Positions 27,578-36,953 are shown, counted from the first letter of the stretch. The stretch: 64,000 nucleotides of DNA from Lacihabitans sp. LS3-19 (GCF_024343575.1 NZ_RJUA01000005.1:124001-188000); one strand, 5' to 3'. The notes: generated from the sequence alone by a model not told the origin. Numbers and translations: made by a program.

Positions 27578-29445
27578 TATTCTATTATAGTTTGGGATGG
27601 TTTCTTGACCACAGAAGCGTTTGAATTATGGCGAGCTACAGTTGTCCAACTGGTGTTCATTACTTGTTCTTTATATGCCTGACGTTTTACTATTCCATTT
27701 AAATATTGCTCTATCATCAAGCCACAAATTGGAGCAGAAGCTACCCCACCAAACCCCCCATTTTCTACCACTACAGCAATAGCTATTTTTGGTTTATATT
27801 TAGGAGCAAATGCAATAAAAATTGCATGATCTTTACCTTTTTTATTTTGTGAAGTTCCCGTTTTACCACAAACCTCAATACCTTCAACTTTTGCTGAACG
27901 ACCTGTTCCTGCTTCAACCACCAAATGCATTCCTTTTATTACTTCTTCATAGTGTCGAGGTTCTATACCCGTTTTATGAGTTTCAATATTTATGCCTTTA
28001 CTTGAAGCTTCATTTATTCCAGTTTTCTTTACCAGATGCGGCGTCATCCAATATCCTCTATTTGCTAAAGTGGCACATAAATTTGCTAACTTCAAAACAT
28101 TTACCCCATACTCTCCTTCTCCTATACTTAGAGAAAAAATATTGGAAAACTTCCATTGCTCTTTACCATATATTTTATCATACCTTTTCACATCAGGTAA
28201 AACTCCCTTTGACTCTGATGGTAAGTCTATTCCTAATTGTTTCCCAAAACCAAACCTTGCAACTATTGTACCCCATTCTTCAAGACCAACCCTCGCTTGT
28301 TTAAATGGATTTGTTTCGGAGTTATTAGCCAATATCTTCTTGAAAACATTGTAAAAATACGGATTACTAGAAAGCTGAATAGCGTTGTAGAGATTTGCCG
28401 CCTCATAAGGTCCACTATGAAAAATAAACTGCGATGGCGAACTAGCAAAAGAAGTTTTGGGTGTAATAACACCCATTTGCAAACCTATGGCGGCTTGAAC
28501 TAACTTAAAAGTAGAACCTGGACGATAAAAAGCCGAAATGGCTCGGTTGTTTAAAGGCCTATCTGGATTCTTACTTAAAACCGTGTAACTTGAAGAGAAT
28601 GATTTACCTGAAAGTAAGCTCGGGTCGTAAGTGGGATAAGACCCAATCGCCAAAATCTCTCCCGTGGAAGGTTCAATGGCAACAACAGACCCAACTTTGT
28701 TTTTAAATAAAGAATCCGCCAATTGCTGTAGTTCTAAACTAACCGAAGTATACAGGTTTTGACCAATTACAGCCGTTGTATCATATTTTCCATCAGCATA
28801 TTGGCCCTTTTCTTCCCCTTTTACATTCATTAGCGTGAACCTAACACCTCTTATACCTCTTAATTCGTTCTCATAATATTTTTCTAAACCAGAAAGTCCA
28901 ATATAGTCTCCTTTACGGTAATATTGTTCTTCTTGTTCTTCGAATTTCTTTTGCGGAATTTCCCCAATATATCCCAATGCATTGGCCATCGTATTACCAG
29001 GATATGTCCTGAAAAAAGATTGTTCGAATGTAAACCCTGGGTATTGGATCATTGCATCAATAACACTGGCATATTCCTCTTTGGTGAGTTGTCTTAAAAA
29101 ACGAGAAGGTCTATCTTTAGAGTATTCTTTAGCAATGGCAATTGTACTATCCAGATAACTTTTTGTCACATTAAACAAATTACAAAAAGATGCAGTATCA
29201 AAAGGCAGAACTTTTTTAGGCGTAACAAACATATCATAAACCTCTTCATTTGCCACAATAAGCTTGCCTTTTCTGTCATATACTTGTCCTCGTAAAGGCA
29301 CATTAATTTCCCTACGTATAGAGTTTAATGACCCCAATGAACGATAACTAGAATCGATAATTTGCAAATAAAATAATCTTAGGATGTATATTGCCCCTAT
29401 GATATAAAAGAATATTAAAATAACTGGTTTTCTACTTTCGAGCAT
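27577..29445 (-). CDS. mrdA: Penicillin-binding protein 2 (class B transpeptidase)
   Basis: From the ATG at 29445 the product is 622 residues: a short cytoplasmic start, one membrane helix (~8-30), a PBP dimerisation (pedestal) domain and a transpeptidase domain. Active-site motifs are STFK (311-314), SSN (359-361) and KTGT (528-531). An ATG ten codons upstream (29475) is possible, but PBP2 proteins normally begin just before the helix as MLESRKPVIL does. It makes peptide cross-links for elongation with RodA, encoded directly downstream with a TAATG overlap. The mreB/C/D genes that often precede this pair are absent; a divergent tsaE lies upstream instead. Confidence 0.95.
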   Translation of the reverse strand: MLESRKPVILIFFYIIGAIYILRLFYLQIIDSSYRSLGSLNSIRREINVPLRGQVYDRKGKLIVANEEVYDMFVTPKKVLPFDTASFCNLFNVTKSYLDSTIAIAKEYSKDRPSRFLRQLTKEEYASVIDAMIQYPGFTFEQSFFRTYPGNTMANALGYIGEIPQKKFEEQEEQYYRKGDYIGLSGLEKYYENELRGIRGVRFTLMNVKGEEKGQYADGKYDTTAVIGQNLYTSVSLELQQLADSLFKNKVGSVVAIEPSTGEILAIGSYPTYDPSLLSGKSFSSSYTVLSKNPDRPLNNRAISAFYRPGSTFKLVQAAIGLQMGVITPKTSFASSPSQFIFHSGPYEAANLYNAIQLSSNPYFYNVFKKILANNSETNPFKQARVGLEEWGTIVARFGFGKQLGIDLPSESKGVLPDVKRYDKIYGKEQWKFSNIFSLSIGEGEYGVNVLKLANLCATLANRGYWMTPHLVKKTGINEASSKGINIETHKTGIEPRHYEEVIKGMHLVVEAGTGRSAKVEGIEVCGKTGTSQNKKGKDHAIFIAFAPKYKPKIAIAVVVENGGFGGVASAPICGLMIEQYLNGIVKRQAYKEQVMNTSWTTVARHNSNASVVKKPSQTIIE

Positions 29446-29656
29446 GAATGTAATTGGGACTAAATCCGACAACAAAGTTCAGAAATATTATGGGTATTTT
29501 ACTATTCCTCTTGTTAAAAATAATATAACAATATGACTAAAGTTAAATTTTTTCAAAGAGAATTCATAAATCCACGCTATGCCAAATCTATTTCTAAGTT
29601 TCAATTTATTAAAAATGCTTTAAAAATTATTTAAAAGGCTATTATAAATACTAAAT

Positions 29657-30088
29657 TTGCAAAATAAAACCAAAAATTTGGATTTTTTAGAAATAACCGA
29701 ACCTGAGATTTCTGCAATTGTCCCTCAAATATTCGATTTTGGGAAGGAATATAATATCTGGACTTTTTCGGGAAATTTAGGTGCTGGAAAAACTACCTTA
29801 ATAAAAGCTTTGGCAAATTTTAACGGTATCAAAGACCCAATAAGTAGCCCAACTTTTGGATATGTAAATCAATATGATGACCAGCTTTACCACTTTGACT
29901 GCTATCGATTAAAAGACATTTTCGAAGCGATGGATTTTGGAATGGAAGAATATCTAGATTCTGGTAAACGTTGCTGGATAGAATGGCCAGAGGTTATTGA
30001 GAATTTATTGCCAATTCCGTATATGGAAATTAAAATTGAGCATAATAAAAACAATTCCAGAAATATACATCTAAATATAATAAAATAA
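29657..30088 (+). CDS. tsaE: tRNA threonylcarbamoyladenosine biosynthesis ATPase TsaE
   Basis: This 143-residue P-loop protein has Walker A GNLGAGKTT (~40-48), then SSPTFGYVNQY and DCYRLKD, and the WIEWPE motif of TsaE. With TsaB, TsaC/Sua5 and TsaD it makes t6A37 of ANN-decoding tRNAs. No suitable ATG exists near the start. The TTG at 29657 is possible, but a -7-like box (TAAATTTG, 29652-29659) overlaps it, so a TTG seven codons later (29678, before DFLEITEPE) may be the true start. The stop overlaps the start of ald by one base. Confidence 0.92.
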   Translation: MQNKTKNLDFLEITEPEISAIVPQIFDFGKEYNIWTFSGNLGAGKTTLIKALANFNGIKDPISSPTFGYVNQYDDQLYHFDCYRLKDIFEAMDFGMEEYLDSGKRCWIEWPEVIENLLPIPYMEIKIEHNKNNSRNIHLNIIK

Positions 30089-31305
30089 TGGCTACTGAAA
30101 CATTACAAGAACTAGCCAGGCGATCTGCTATTATTCCAAAAGAATCTCCTTTTGCAATCAAAAAAAGTGATAAAAACTTGAAACTAGGTTTACCTAAAGA
30201 GTTTTCAAATGATGAGAACAGAATAGCCTTAACGCCTGATGCAGTTGCTTTATTAGTAAAAAACGGCATGGAGGTAGCTGTAGAAACTGGAGCAGGAGCT
30301 AACGCCAATTATTCCGACAGAGATTATGCCGAATCTGGAGCGGAAATAATCCAAAGCCACAAAGAGATTTTTGAAAATGATATTATTTTGAAAATTGAAC
30401 CTTTGACTGGAGAAGAATTAGACTTTATAAAAACGGGTGCCACTTTGATTTCCACATTAAACTTGCCATCTCTAGACCAAAATTATTTCAATACTCTCAA
30501 CAGAAAAAAAATCACGGCAGTTGCTTTTGAATATATACAAGACAAGGTAGGCGAGTTTCCTATAGTACGTGCCATGAGCGAAATAGCAGGCAGTGCTGTA
30601 TTGTTGATAGCAACGGAGTATTTGAGTAGTGTAAATAATGGCAAAGGTGTTATCATCGGTGGAATTACGGGGGTACCTCCTACCAATGTAGTAATCTTGG
30701 GAGCTGGAACTGTAGGCGAATTTGCGGTAAGGTCGGCACTAGGTTTAGGTGCCAATATAAAAGTATTTGATCGCCAATTGTATAGACTCCAAAGACTTCA
30801 ATATGCAGTGGGAAGTAGAGTATTTACTTCAATAATAGACTCTATAAATCTAAATAATGCTTTGAAAGACGCCGACGTGGTAATAGGTGCTTTAAGAGGT
30901 GAGGTTGGTTTAGCTCCATTGGTTATCTCCGAAGAGATGGTGGCTCAAATGAAACCCAATTCATTAATCATAGATGTAGCAATAGATCAAGGAGGATGTT
31001 GTGAAACTTCTGAAATGACAAGCCATGCAAAACCGACCTTTAAAAAACATGACGTAATACACTATTGTGTCCCTAATATTGCATCAAGATTTGCTCATAC
31101 CGCCAGTATTGCATTGAGTAATATTTTTACACCAGTTTTATTAAAAACAGAAGGCTTAGGAGGCGTAAATGAAATGATTTTTCAAAACAAATGGTTTATG
31201 AAAGGAGTAGTTTGCTATAAAGGCAGCATGACAAACTTACATTTAGCAAAAAGATTTAATTTAAAGTATAAAGATTTAGGGCTGATTCTTTCAGCTAGAT
31301 TCTAA
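30088..31305 (+). CDS. ald: Alanine dehydrogenase
   Basis: This 405-residue NAD-dependent enzyme interconverts L-alanine and pyruvate plus ammonia. It has the AlaDH/PNT N-terminal domain (LGLPKEFSNDENRIALTPDA), the NAD-binding glycine motif VVILGAGTVGEFAVRSALG in the middle, and the C-terminal VAIDQGGCCETSE and YCVPNIASRFAHTASIALSN. The first ~30 residues are an extension relative to the classical enzyme, as is common in Bacteroidota. It is coupled to tsaE through TAATG and followed after 13 nt by a small conserved-looking gene. Confidence 0.95.
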   Translation: MATETLQELARRSAIIPKESPFAIKKSDKNLKLGLPKEFSNDENRIALTPDAVALLVKNGMEVAVETGAGANANYSDRDYAESGAEIIQSHKEIFENDIILKIEPLTGEELDFIKTGATLISTLNLPSLDQNYFNTLNRKKITAVAFEYIQDKVGEFPIVRAMSEIAGSAVLLIATEYLSSVNNGKGVIIGGITGVPPTNVVILGAGTVGEFAVRSALGLGANIKVFDRQLYRLQRLQYAVGSRVFTSIIDSINLNNALKDADVVIGALRGEVGLAPLVISEEMVAQMKPNSLIIDVAIDQGGCCETSEMTSHAKPTFKKHDVIHYCVPNIASRFAHTASIALSNIFTPVLLKTEGLGGVNEMIFQNKWFMKGVVCYKGSMTNLHLAKRFNLKYKDLGLILSARF

Positions 31306-31318
31306 AAAAGCAGTAAAT

Positions 31319-31723
31319 ATGATTAGTCACAGTAATGAGAATATGATAATGGACGATGCAAATTCGCCAGAAATCAATAAAAAATTGATGGGAAAAGTTT
31401 CTTCCGACTTCGTAAAAGTCTCTGATCAATTAAAAGAGGCTTCTTACCAGATTATCAAAAGAAAATTTTCGGCAAATCCGATTTTTATATTAACAGAAAA
31501 CCCCGTTGAAATTGGCTCTACTTACCTAGATATTAATATTTTAAAAAACACCTACGAATACAAAATGAGTTATTTGGAAGAATTTGCTCAAAGACAGATA
31601 ATAGGTGAAGAATCAGTGGAGTTTTTTAAAGAAAACTACAAAGATCCTGAAGAGTATTGCTGCTTATTTGTACTAGATGAAGAATTTGCAGGATTTATAT
31701 ATCTCCCATATCCCAATGATTAA
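31319..31723 (+). CDS. Conserved hypothetical protein downstream of ald
   Basis: This 134-residue acidic soluble protein has no signal peptide or membrane helix. A mixed alpha/beta pattern ends in CCLFVLDEEFAGFIYLPYP, and no family was recognised. Internal ATGs (MIMDDAN) could be the real start. It lies 13 nt after ald on the same strand. Its last 29 nt overlap the end of the oppositely oriented YhhN-like gene, with both frames coding to their stops. No function can be assigned. Confidence 0.7.
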   Translation: MISHSNENMIMDDANSPEINKKLMGKVSSDFVKVSDQLKEASYQIIKRKFSANPIFILTENPVEIGSTYLDINILKNTYEYKMSYLEEFAQRQIIGEESVEFFKENYKDPEEYCCLFVLDEEFAGFIYLPYPND

Positions 31724-32414
31724 TTTCTCCACTTATTTTATTGTTTCTTTTCAACAAAAAACCATAGGCCAAAAGTACTTTTGACAAGTAATAAACTGCT
31801 CGAATTATAATATATGAACTAGGGAATTTACCAATAAAAACATAATAGGAGGCCAGAATATCTGAAATAGACACTACTATTACGCCTAAAACAATATAGT
31901 TTTTCCCTAGTTTATTTTTCGAAAGCATCAAAGAGTATGCACCCAATATTGAAAACTGAAAAACATAAAATATTGATAAAAGGAAAATAGAATCAGGAAT
32001 AATATCCATTAAAAAAAAACCAAAAAACAAAAAAGCAATTAATAAATATGGCCAACCTTTTTTTATAAAATCATAATTACTGTCCATATAGGTAATAAAC
32101 CTTTTAGGCCTTAATAATGATATATACAACTGGTGTTCGACTAGGTACAAAAACAAAAGAAAGGAATTATTGATTTCATTCTGCTGAAAGACAAAAAAAA
32201 TCTCCCCTAAAAAACCAAAAAAAATTGTAAAAAAAAACAATTTATCCGCCTGTATTAGTTTACCATCGATTTGAAAATAGTAGAATAAAAAAAGTAAAAT
32301 ACTTAAACAGGCCTTAAAAAAAACATTAATAAAAATTGGAAAGTAAAAATGAGAGAATATCTCAATAGTCAGAAAAAATACTATGAATAATAAAATGAAT
32401 TTAGTTTTAGTCAT
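31695..32414 (-). CDS. YhhN/TMEM86-like membrane protein (first of a tandem pair)
   Basis: This 239-residue protein has about eight hydrophobic helices. The pattern FFGFLGEIFFVF ... YLVEHQLYI and the later SISDILASYYVF ... IRAVYYLSKVLLAYGFL resemble the YhhN/TMEM86 (lysoplasmalogenase) family, in which acidic residues and a histidine sit in these helices. In this copy glutamate (GE) replaces the usual aspartate of the first motif, while the later SD is kept. Activity is unproven. It starts 2 nt after the stop of the next gene, a probable diverged paralogue. Confidence 0.55.
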   Translation of the reverse strand: MTKTKFILLFIVFFLTIEIFSHFYFPIFINVFFKACLSILLFLFYYFQIDGKLIQADKLFFFTIFFGFLGEIFFVFQQNEINNSFLLFLYLVEHQLYISLLRPKRFITYMDSNYDFIKKGWPYLLIAFLFFGFFLMDIIPDSIFLLSIFYVFQFSILGAYSLMLSKNKLGKNYIVLGVIVVSISDILASYYVFIGKFPSSYIIIRAVYYLSKVLLAYGFLLKRNNKISGEINHWDMGDI

Positions 32415-32416
32415 GC

Positions 32417-33094
32417 CTATATTTTCTGGCTTGTGGAAAAGCTCTCAATGATAAATATTTGAGAAATAATATACAAACTAAAGCTAAAACTATATAAAAA
32501 CAAAATACCAGAATGGTAAGAATTCAAAAAATAAAATAGACCTGAAATAAATAAAAAACTTATCCCAATGACTCCAGAATAATATGATTTATTTACAACA
32601 GGCCTAAACATACTTAAAATAAGCAATATAGCAATTTCAATAGCATATATTATTAGTAAAAAATAATTGACTACATTGTTTTCTTCGAATACAAAAAAGC
32701 CAAAGGCAAAGAAAATTAAAACCGCTGGAATGAAAATTTTCAATACATCAATTTTGGTTTCTTGGATCATTACAGCTCCCTCTTTCCGAATGGATATCAA
32801 ATACAATAATTGCACAATAAGTTGAATTGCTATTTGTATTTTTTCTTTCAGACCAGTATTTTCAAATATATTAAGTTCGTAAATATCAGAGATATACAAC
32901 AGCAACAAAGCACCTAAAATCAGATAGTTTAAATCTAAATTTAACTTTTTCCTGCATAATACATAATAGATAGATAAAAAAGGTATAAAAACTAAAAGGT
33001 AAACATTAAAAAATGTTTCCATTTCTAATACCTTAGTTATTATACCTGTTAAACCCAATATTATTAGGAATATAAAAGCGATTTTATTCATCAA
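32417..33094 (-). CDS. Multi-pass membrane protein, probable paralogue of the YhhN-like protein
   Basis: This 225-residue protein has seven to eight hydrophobic helices. The arrangement of helices and short polar turns (LLYISDIYEL, IQLIVQLLYLISIRKEGA, LYSFSFSLYIISQIFII) parallels the gene 2 nt downstream. The acid/histidine pattern of YhhN is weaker: the SD in YISDIYEL is kept, but the second SD region is replaced (FISGLFYFLNSYHSG). It may have lost catalysis or may be an unrelated membrane protein. It ends 20 nt after the Gfo/Idh gene on the same strand. Confidence 0.45.
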   Translation of the reverse strand: MMNKIAFIFLIILGLTGIITKVLEMETFFNVYLLVFIPFLSIYYVLCRKKLNLDLNYLILGALLLLYISDIYELNIFENTGLKEKIQIAIQLIVQLLYLISIRKEGAVMIQETKIDVLKIFIPAVLIFFAFGFFVFEENNVVNYFLLIIYAIEIAILLILSMFRPVVNKSYYSGVIGISFLFISGLFYFLNSYHSGILFLYSFSFSLYIISQIFIIESFSTSQKI

Positions 33095-33114
33095 TAGGTT
33101 TATCGAGCTAAAAA

Positions 33115-34422
33115 TTAAAACAATTTATCTTTTCCTGGTACAGGTATAGGATAAAAACCGTTTGAATCAGGCAAGGTTTTCGGCAATGAATTCCAATCTA
33201 ATTTGTCTGGAAATAAATTAACATTTGAATTTATCGCATCATCCCACTTGATTTTCTGACCTGTATAAGTTGCCATTCTACCCATTATACTGGTCATAGT
33301 TGCCATTGCTCCATTTTCAGCATTATTGATAGGTTTATTATTTACAATACAATCAAAAAGCACATCATGCTCCACTTGATATGGATTTTTGTCGTCTTTG
33401 TCTCTATGTCTCCAAAGGCTATTTCCTGCTAAATCCGTAATTTTCCCTTCTGTAGCCTTCCCTTTTGTACCCACCAAATGCTCAGAAACATTAGAAACCG
33501 TACCTGGTTGATGTCTACATTGACTATTTAATATCATACCATCTTCGTACTGAAATTCAACATAATGATGGTCAAATATTTCTCCATATTCATTTCCTTT
33601 TCTAACTTCTCGTCCACCCATACCTATAGCCTCCACAGGATGGCCACCTTTAAACCAATTGATTACATCAATATTGTGTATATGTTGCTCACAAATATGA
33701 TCTCCGCACAACCAAACAAAATAATACCAATTTCGCATTTGATATTCCATTTCAGTCATTTGACTTTCTCTCTTTTTAACCCAAACACCGTCATTGTTCC
33801 AATAACACCTAGCTGAAACTATATCACCAATCATTTTTTGATCAATAACACGACTATAAGTTTCTAAATACGAGGTTTGATAATGGCGTTGAAGGCCTAC
33901 CACTACTTTCAAATTCTTCTTTTTGGATTCTTCAGCAGCTTTTAAAACTCTACGTATACCAGGAGCATCTGTGGCTACTGGCTTTTCCATAAATATATGC
34001 TTGCCTTGGGCTACTGCCTCTTCAAAATGCATAGGTCTGAACCCTGGAGGAGTAGTCAAAATAACAACATCAGCCAATGCAATTGCCTTCTTATAAGCAT
34101 CAAATCCCACAAATTTATGCTCTGGAGCTACTTTAACTCTAGCTTTAACCTTGGGATTTTTATCAGACATTAATGAGGAATAACAGCTATCTACCCTGTC
34201 TTGAAAAGCATCAGCCATGGCTACCAAAGTCACATTCTCTTTTACAGACAAAGCTTGGAATGCAGCTCCAGTACCTCTACCGCCACAACCTATTAATGCC
34301 ACCTTGATTTCATCAGCTGCATTTGGATAAAATGCCGAAGTAATAAGTGGTGAGGCACTCAAAACTGCCCCAGTGGCAATAGAAGACTTTTTCAGAAACA
34401 TTCTTCTGTCTAAATTATTCAT
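33115..34422 (-). CDS. Gfo/Idh/MocA-family oxidoreductase with Tat signal
   Basis: This 435-residue protein has a twin-arginine signal (DRRMFLKKSSIATGAVLSAS), so it is exported folded with its cofactor. The Rossmann domain starts IKVALIGCGGRGTGAA, followed by the EKPVATDAPG motif of the family and the substrate domain with HNIDVINWF. Many Bacteroidota encode such periplasmic NAD(P)-dependent sugar oxidoreductases near PQQ-type dehydrogenases and FGE-like proteins, as here. The substrate is unknown. The start region is AT-rich with no clear promoter. Confidence 0.9.
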   Translation of the reverse strand: MNNLDRRMFLKKSSIATGAVLSASPLITSAFYPNAADEIKVALIGCGGRGTGAAFQALSVKENVTLVAMADAFQDRVDSCYSSLMSDKNPKVKARVKVAPEHKFVGFDAYKKAIALADVVILTTPPGFRPMHFEEAVAQGKHIFMEKPVATDAPGIRRVLKAAEESKKKNLKVVVGLQRHYQTSYLETYSRVIDQKMIGDIVSARCYWNNDGVWVKKRESQMTEMEYQMRNWYYFVWLCGDHICEQHIHNIDVINWFKGGHPVEAIGMGGREVRKGNEYGEIFDHHYVEFQYEDGMILNSQCRHQPGTVSNVSEHLVGTKGKATEGKITDLAGNSLWRHRDKDDKNPYQVEHDVLFDCIVNNKPINNAENGAMATMTSIMGRMATYTGQKIKWDDAINSNVNLFPDKLDWNSLPKTLPDSNGFYPIPVPGKDKLF

Positions 34423-34527
34423 TTTTTAAAGTTTAAGGGTTGAAACGAAATATTATGTAAATTAAAAAAAAGGATTTACTTATTTGTTTAAATAAAAGAA
34501 AAAAATATACAATTGTATTATTTCTGT

Positions 34528-35469
34528 TTAATTGTCTGAAGGTGGAATGGAAAAATACAAGTCAATTTGTTCTTTGGAAGGTATTTTCATTGGCCTGACA
34601 ATTCTAAACCCTAAGAATGGTGCATCTGTCATCCACCACTTAGACCTCGGAATTTGAGGGTCACGTTGCTTTAATCTTGGTGTTGAAGGCTGCCTCGCCG
34701 CTGACCTTAACATATCAGGGTCATCATCCCAATGTCCTCCTTTTATGGTATGAGGATATAATTCATTTTTAATATTTATAGGATCTGATTCTTGTATTTT
34801 TTGGTAATAGTTTTCATCATAATAATCTGACGTCCACTCAGATACATTTCCAAGCATATCATACAATCCCCAAGCATTGGGTTTTTTCAAACCTACTTTT
34901 TTATAAGCACCGTCAGAATTTTCATAATACCAGGCAAAATCGCCTAATGCATCTACATTATCTCCAAAATAGAAGGCAGATTGTGTGCCTGCTCTTGCCG
35001 CATATTCCCATTCGGCTTCCGTGGGTAATCTGTAAAAAATACCTGTGGTTTGATACAACCATTTACAATAAGCTCTGGCTGCATATTGTGTAACATTACA
35101 AACTGGAAACCCACCATTTTTGCCTTGTCCAAAACTCATTTCTACATAAGGTTTCGTAGGTCTGGCTATTGCGTCAACATTTAAACTCTTCTCTAGTTCT
35201 AATTCTTTGTTTTGAAAAAGCAAATAAGTATCCCAGGTAGTTTCGAATTTCGACATCCAAAATGGACTAATATTTATCTCTTTTTGTGGACCTTCGTCAT
35301 TTTTTCTAAGTGCTTCAGTTTCTGGACTCCCAATCTTAAACTTCCCTCCTTCTATGGCTATCATTTCTATCGCCTCATTAGAATTGGGTATTTTTTGGGT
35401 ATATGTTTTAAACTCATCTTGAACAAAAACAGACGCAAAAAGCAAGCACAAAGCGGATATTTTCCACAT
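34528..35469 (-). CDS. Exported FGE-sulfatase (SUMF1/PvdO-like) domain protein
   Basis: This 313-residue protein has a signal peptide (~1-17) and one FGE-sulfatase domain: IEGGKFKIGSPE, ISPFWMSKFETTWDTY, YRLPTEAEWEYAARAG, NAWGLYDMLGNVSEWTSDYY and a final FLGFRIVR. The catalytic cysteine pair of formylglycine-generating enzyme (in the G-G-S-x-x-C...C region) is missing: the matching part reads KGGHWDDDPDMLRSAARQ. It is therefore probably not a sulfatase activator, and the domain may serve another role such as binding. It lies between the Gfo/Idh gene and the sugar dehydrogenase gene, all on the - strand. Confidence 0.85.
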   Translation of the reverse strand: MWKISALCLLFASVFVQDEFKTYTQKIPNSNEAIEMIAIEGGKFKIGSPETEALRKNDEGPQKEINISPFWMSKFETTWDTYLLFQNKELELEKSLNVDAIARPTKPYVEMSFGQGKNGGFPVCNVTQYAARAYCKWLYQTTGIFYRLPTEAEWEYAARAGTQSAFYFGDNVDALGDFAWYYENSDGAYKKVGLKKPNAWGLYDMLGNVSEWTSDYYDENYYQKIQESDPINIKNELYPHTIKGGHWDDDPDMLRSAARQPSTPRLKQRDPQIPRSKWWMTDAPFLGFRIVRPMKIPSKEQIDLYFSIPPSDN

Positions 35470-35504
35470 AAAACCTTGATAATAATATTATTGAAAAAAT
35501 ATTT

Positions 35505-36896
35505 CTATTCGGAAACAAGTCTAAAAACCATTCCTGGATTCTCCACACCTATGTAAATATAGCCATCATTTCCCATTTTCACGTTCCTCATTCTACCAAT
35601 ATTCAATAACTCCTTATGATTGGAAACCACTTTATTGTCTTTTATTACACATCTCTCTAAATAATTGTACCGCAAAGAACCTATCAAAAGATTACCTGAC
35701 CAAGATGGATATTTGTTTCCTGTAACGAAGGCCATACCCGACGGTGCAATAGAAGGTATATAATAGAAGACAGGCTGCTCCATCCCGTCTTTTTTTGAAA
35801 GATTTGTAATAGGCTTGCCATCATAATTTATTCCATAACTGATGGTCGGCCAGCCAAAATTTACGCCTGCCTTTACAATATTTATTTCATCACCGCCACG
35901 AGGACCATGCTCATGCTCCCAAATATTTTTAGTTATTGGATTCTGTATCAAACCCTGAGGATTCCTGTTTCCATAGGCATAAAGAGACTGACTATCAGGT
36001 AGTTTACCATAGTAAGGATTATCAGTCGGAATCTTGCCATCGTCGTGCAATCTGTGTATTTTACCTAAATCATTATCTGTATTTTGAGCATATTCAAAAT
36101 GCTTACCTCTTTCACCAACCGTAAAATAAACATACCCTTTGCCATCAAAAACTATTCTTGAACCATAGTGGTGGGTGGTTTTGGTATAAGGTTTTGCTTC
36201 AAAAAGCTCTTCAATATTTGTAAAAGTATCGTTTTCTATTTTCCCTCTTACCAAAGCCGTTGTAGTCCAAGTGCTACCTTCCTCTTCTTTAAACTTTGAA
36301 TAGGTCATATAAACCCAGCCATTTTGAGCATAATCTGGATGAATTTCAACGTCTAGTAATCCGCCTTGTCCTTTAGCAAGCACCTTGGGGGTGTTTTTTA
36401 TAATCGTTTTATTTCTATTATTATCAACCTTGTAAAGTACCCCTGCCCTATCTGTAATTAAAAAATCTCCAGAAGGCAATTGCGTCAAACCCCAAGGACT
36501 TTCAAAACCTGTAGCGACTGTATCCAACTTCAAAGTCATTTTTCCAGATTTAAAAACATTTGTTTTGGGTTTTGACGCAAACTTGTATTGCTCAACATTT
36601 TCAAGGCTTTTTACTATTAAACTGGCCAATTTGTCAATGTCTTTGGTCGCAATAGTATTTTTCCATGAAGGCATACCGCCACTTATCCAACCATTTGTTA
36701 TTGAGGCTATTACTTCTGGCTTTGTGTTACCATGTAACCATTTTCTATCGACAAAAGCTTCGATTTTCTCTCCATGGCAGCTGGAGCAATATTGTGTGTA
36801 AATCGCAACAGTTTTTTTATCTATTTTCTCAAAACCTTTGCTTTGGCTTAATAAACTTGAAAACAATAAAACAAGCGTAATAAAAATTTTATTCAT
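35505..36896 (-). CDS. Cytochrome c - PQQ-dependent sugar dehydrogenase (GSDH family) fusion
   Basis: This 463-residue exported protein has a signal peptide at ~1-20. Residues ~25-95 form a class I cytochrome c module with the haem motif CSSCH (37-41) and a probable methionine ligand in SGGMPSWKN. Residues ~115-463 match the soluble aldose/sorbosone dehydrogenase beta-propeller (LDTVATGFESPWGLTQLPSG, GQGGLLDVEIHPDY, WEHEHGPRGGDEINI, NFGWP). It would oxidise a sugar with PQQ and pass electrons to its own haem. Here the haem is N-terminal and close to the signal peptide. It lies divergent to the serine hydrolase gene. Confidence 0.92.
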   Translation of the reverse strand: MNKIFITLVLLFSSLLSQSKGFEKIDKKTVAIYTQYCSSCHGEKIEAFVDRKWLHGNTKPEVIASITNGWISGGMPSWKNTIATKDIDKLASLIVKSLENVEQYKFASKPKTNVFKSGKMTLKLDTVATGFESPWGLTQLPSGDFLITDRAGVLYKVDNNRNKTIIKNTPKVLAKGQGGLLDVEIHPDYAQNGWVYMTYSKFKEEEGSTWTTTALVRGKIENDTFTNIEELFEAKPYTKTTHHYGSRIVFDGKGYVYFTVGERGKHFEYAQNTDNDLGKIHRLHDDGKIPTDNPYYGKLPDSQSLYAYGNRNPQGLIQNPITKNIWEHEHGPRGGDEINIVKAGVNFGWPTISYGINYDGKPITNLSKKDGMEQPVFYYIPSIAPSGMAFVTGNKYPSWSGNLLIGSLRYNYLERCVIKDNKVVSNHKELLNIGRMRNVKMGNDGYIYIGVENPGMVFRLVSE

Positions 36897-36953
36897 AATT
36901 TTGGTTAAGATGAATTGCTAAAATAATAATTTTATATTCAAATAATTAAAAAA

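Noticed and set aside
27822-28503. Several + strand frames opposite mrdA
   Set aside because: mrdA shows all PBP2 motifs; the antisense frames overlap each other and have no recognisable content.
34528-35469. Functional sulfatase-activating enzyme
   Set aside because: The catalytic cysteine pair is absent and no sulfatase is nearby.
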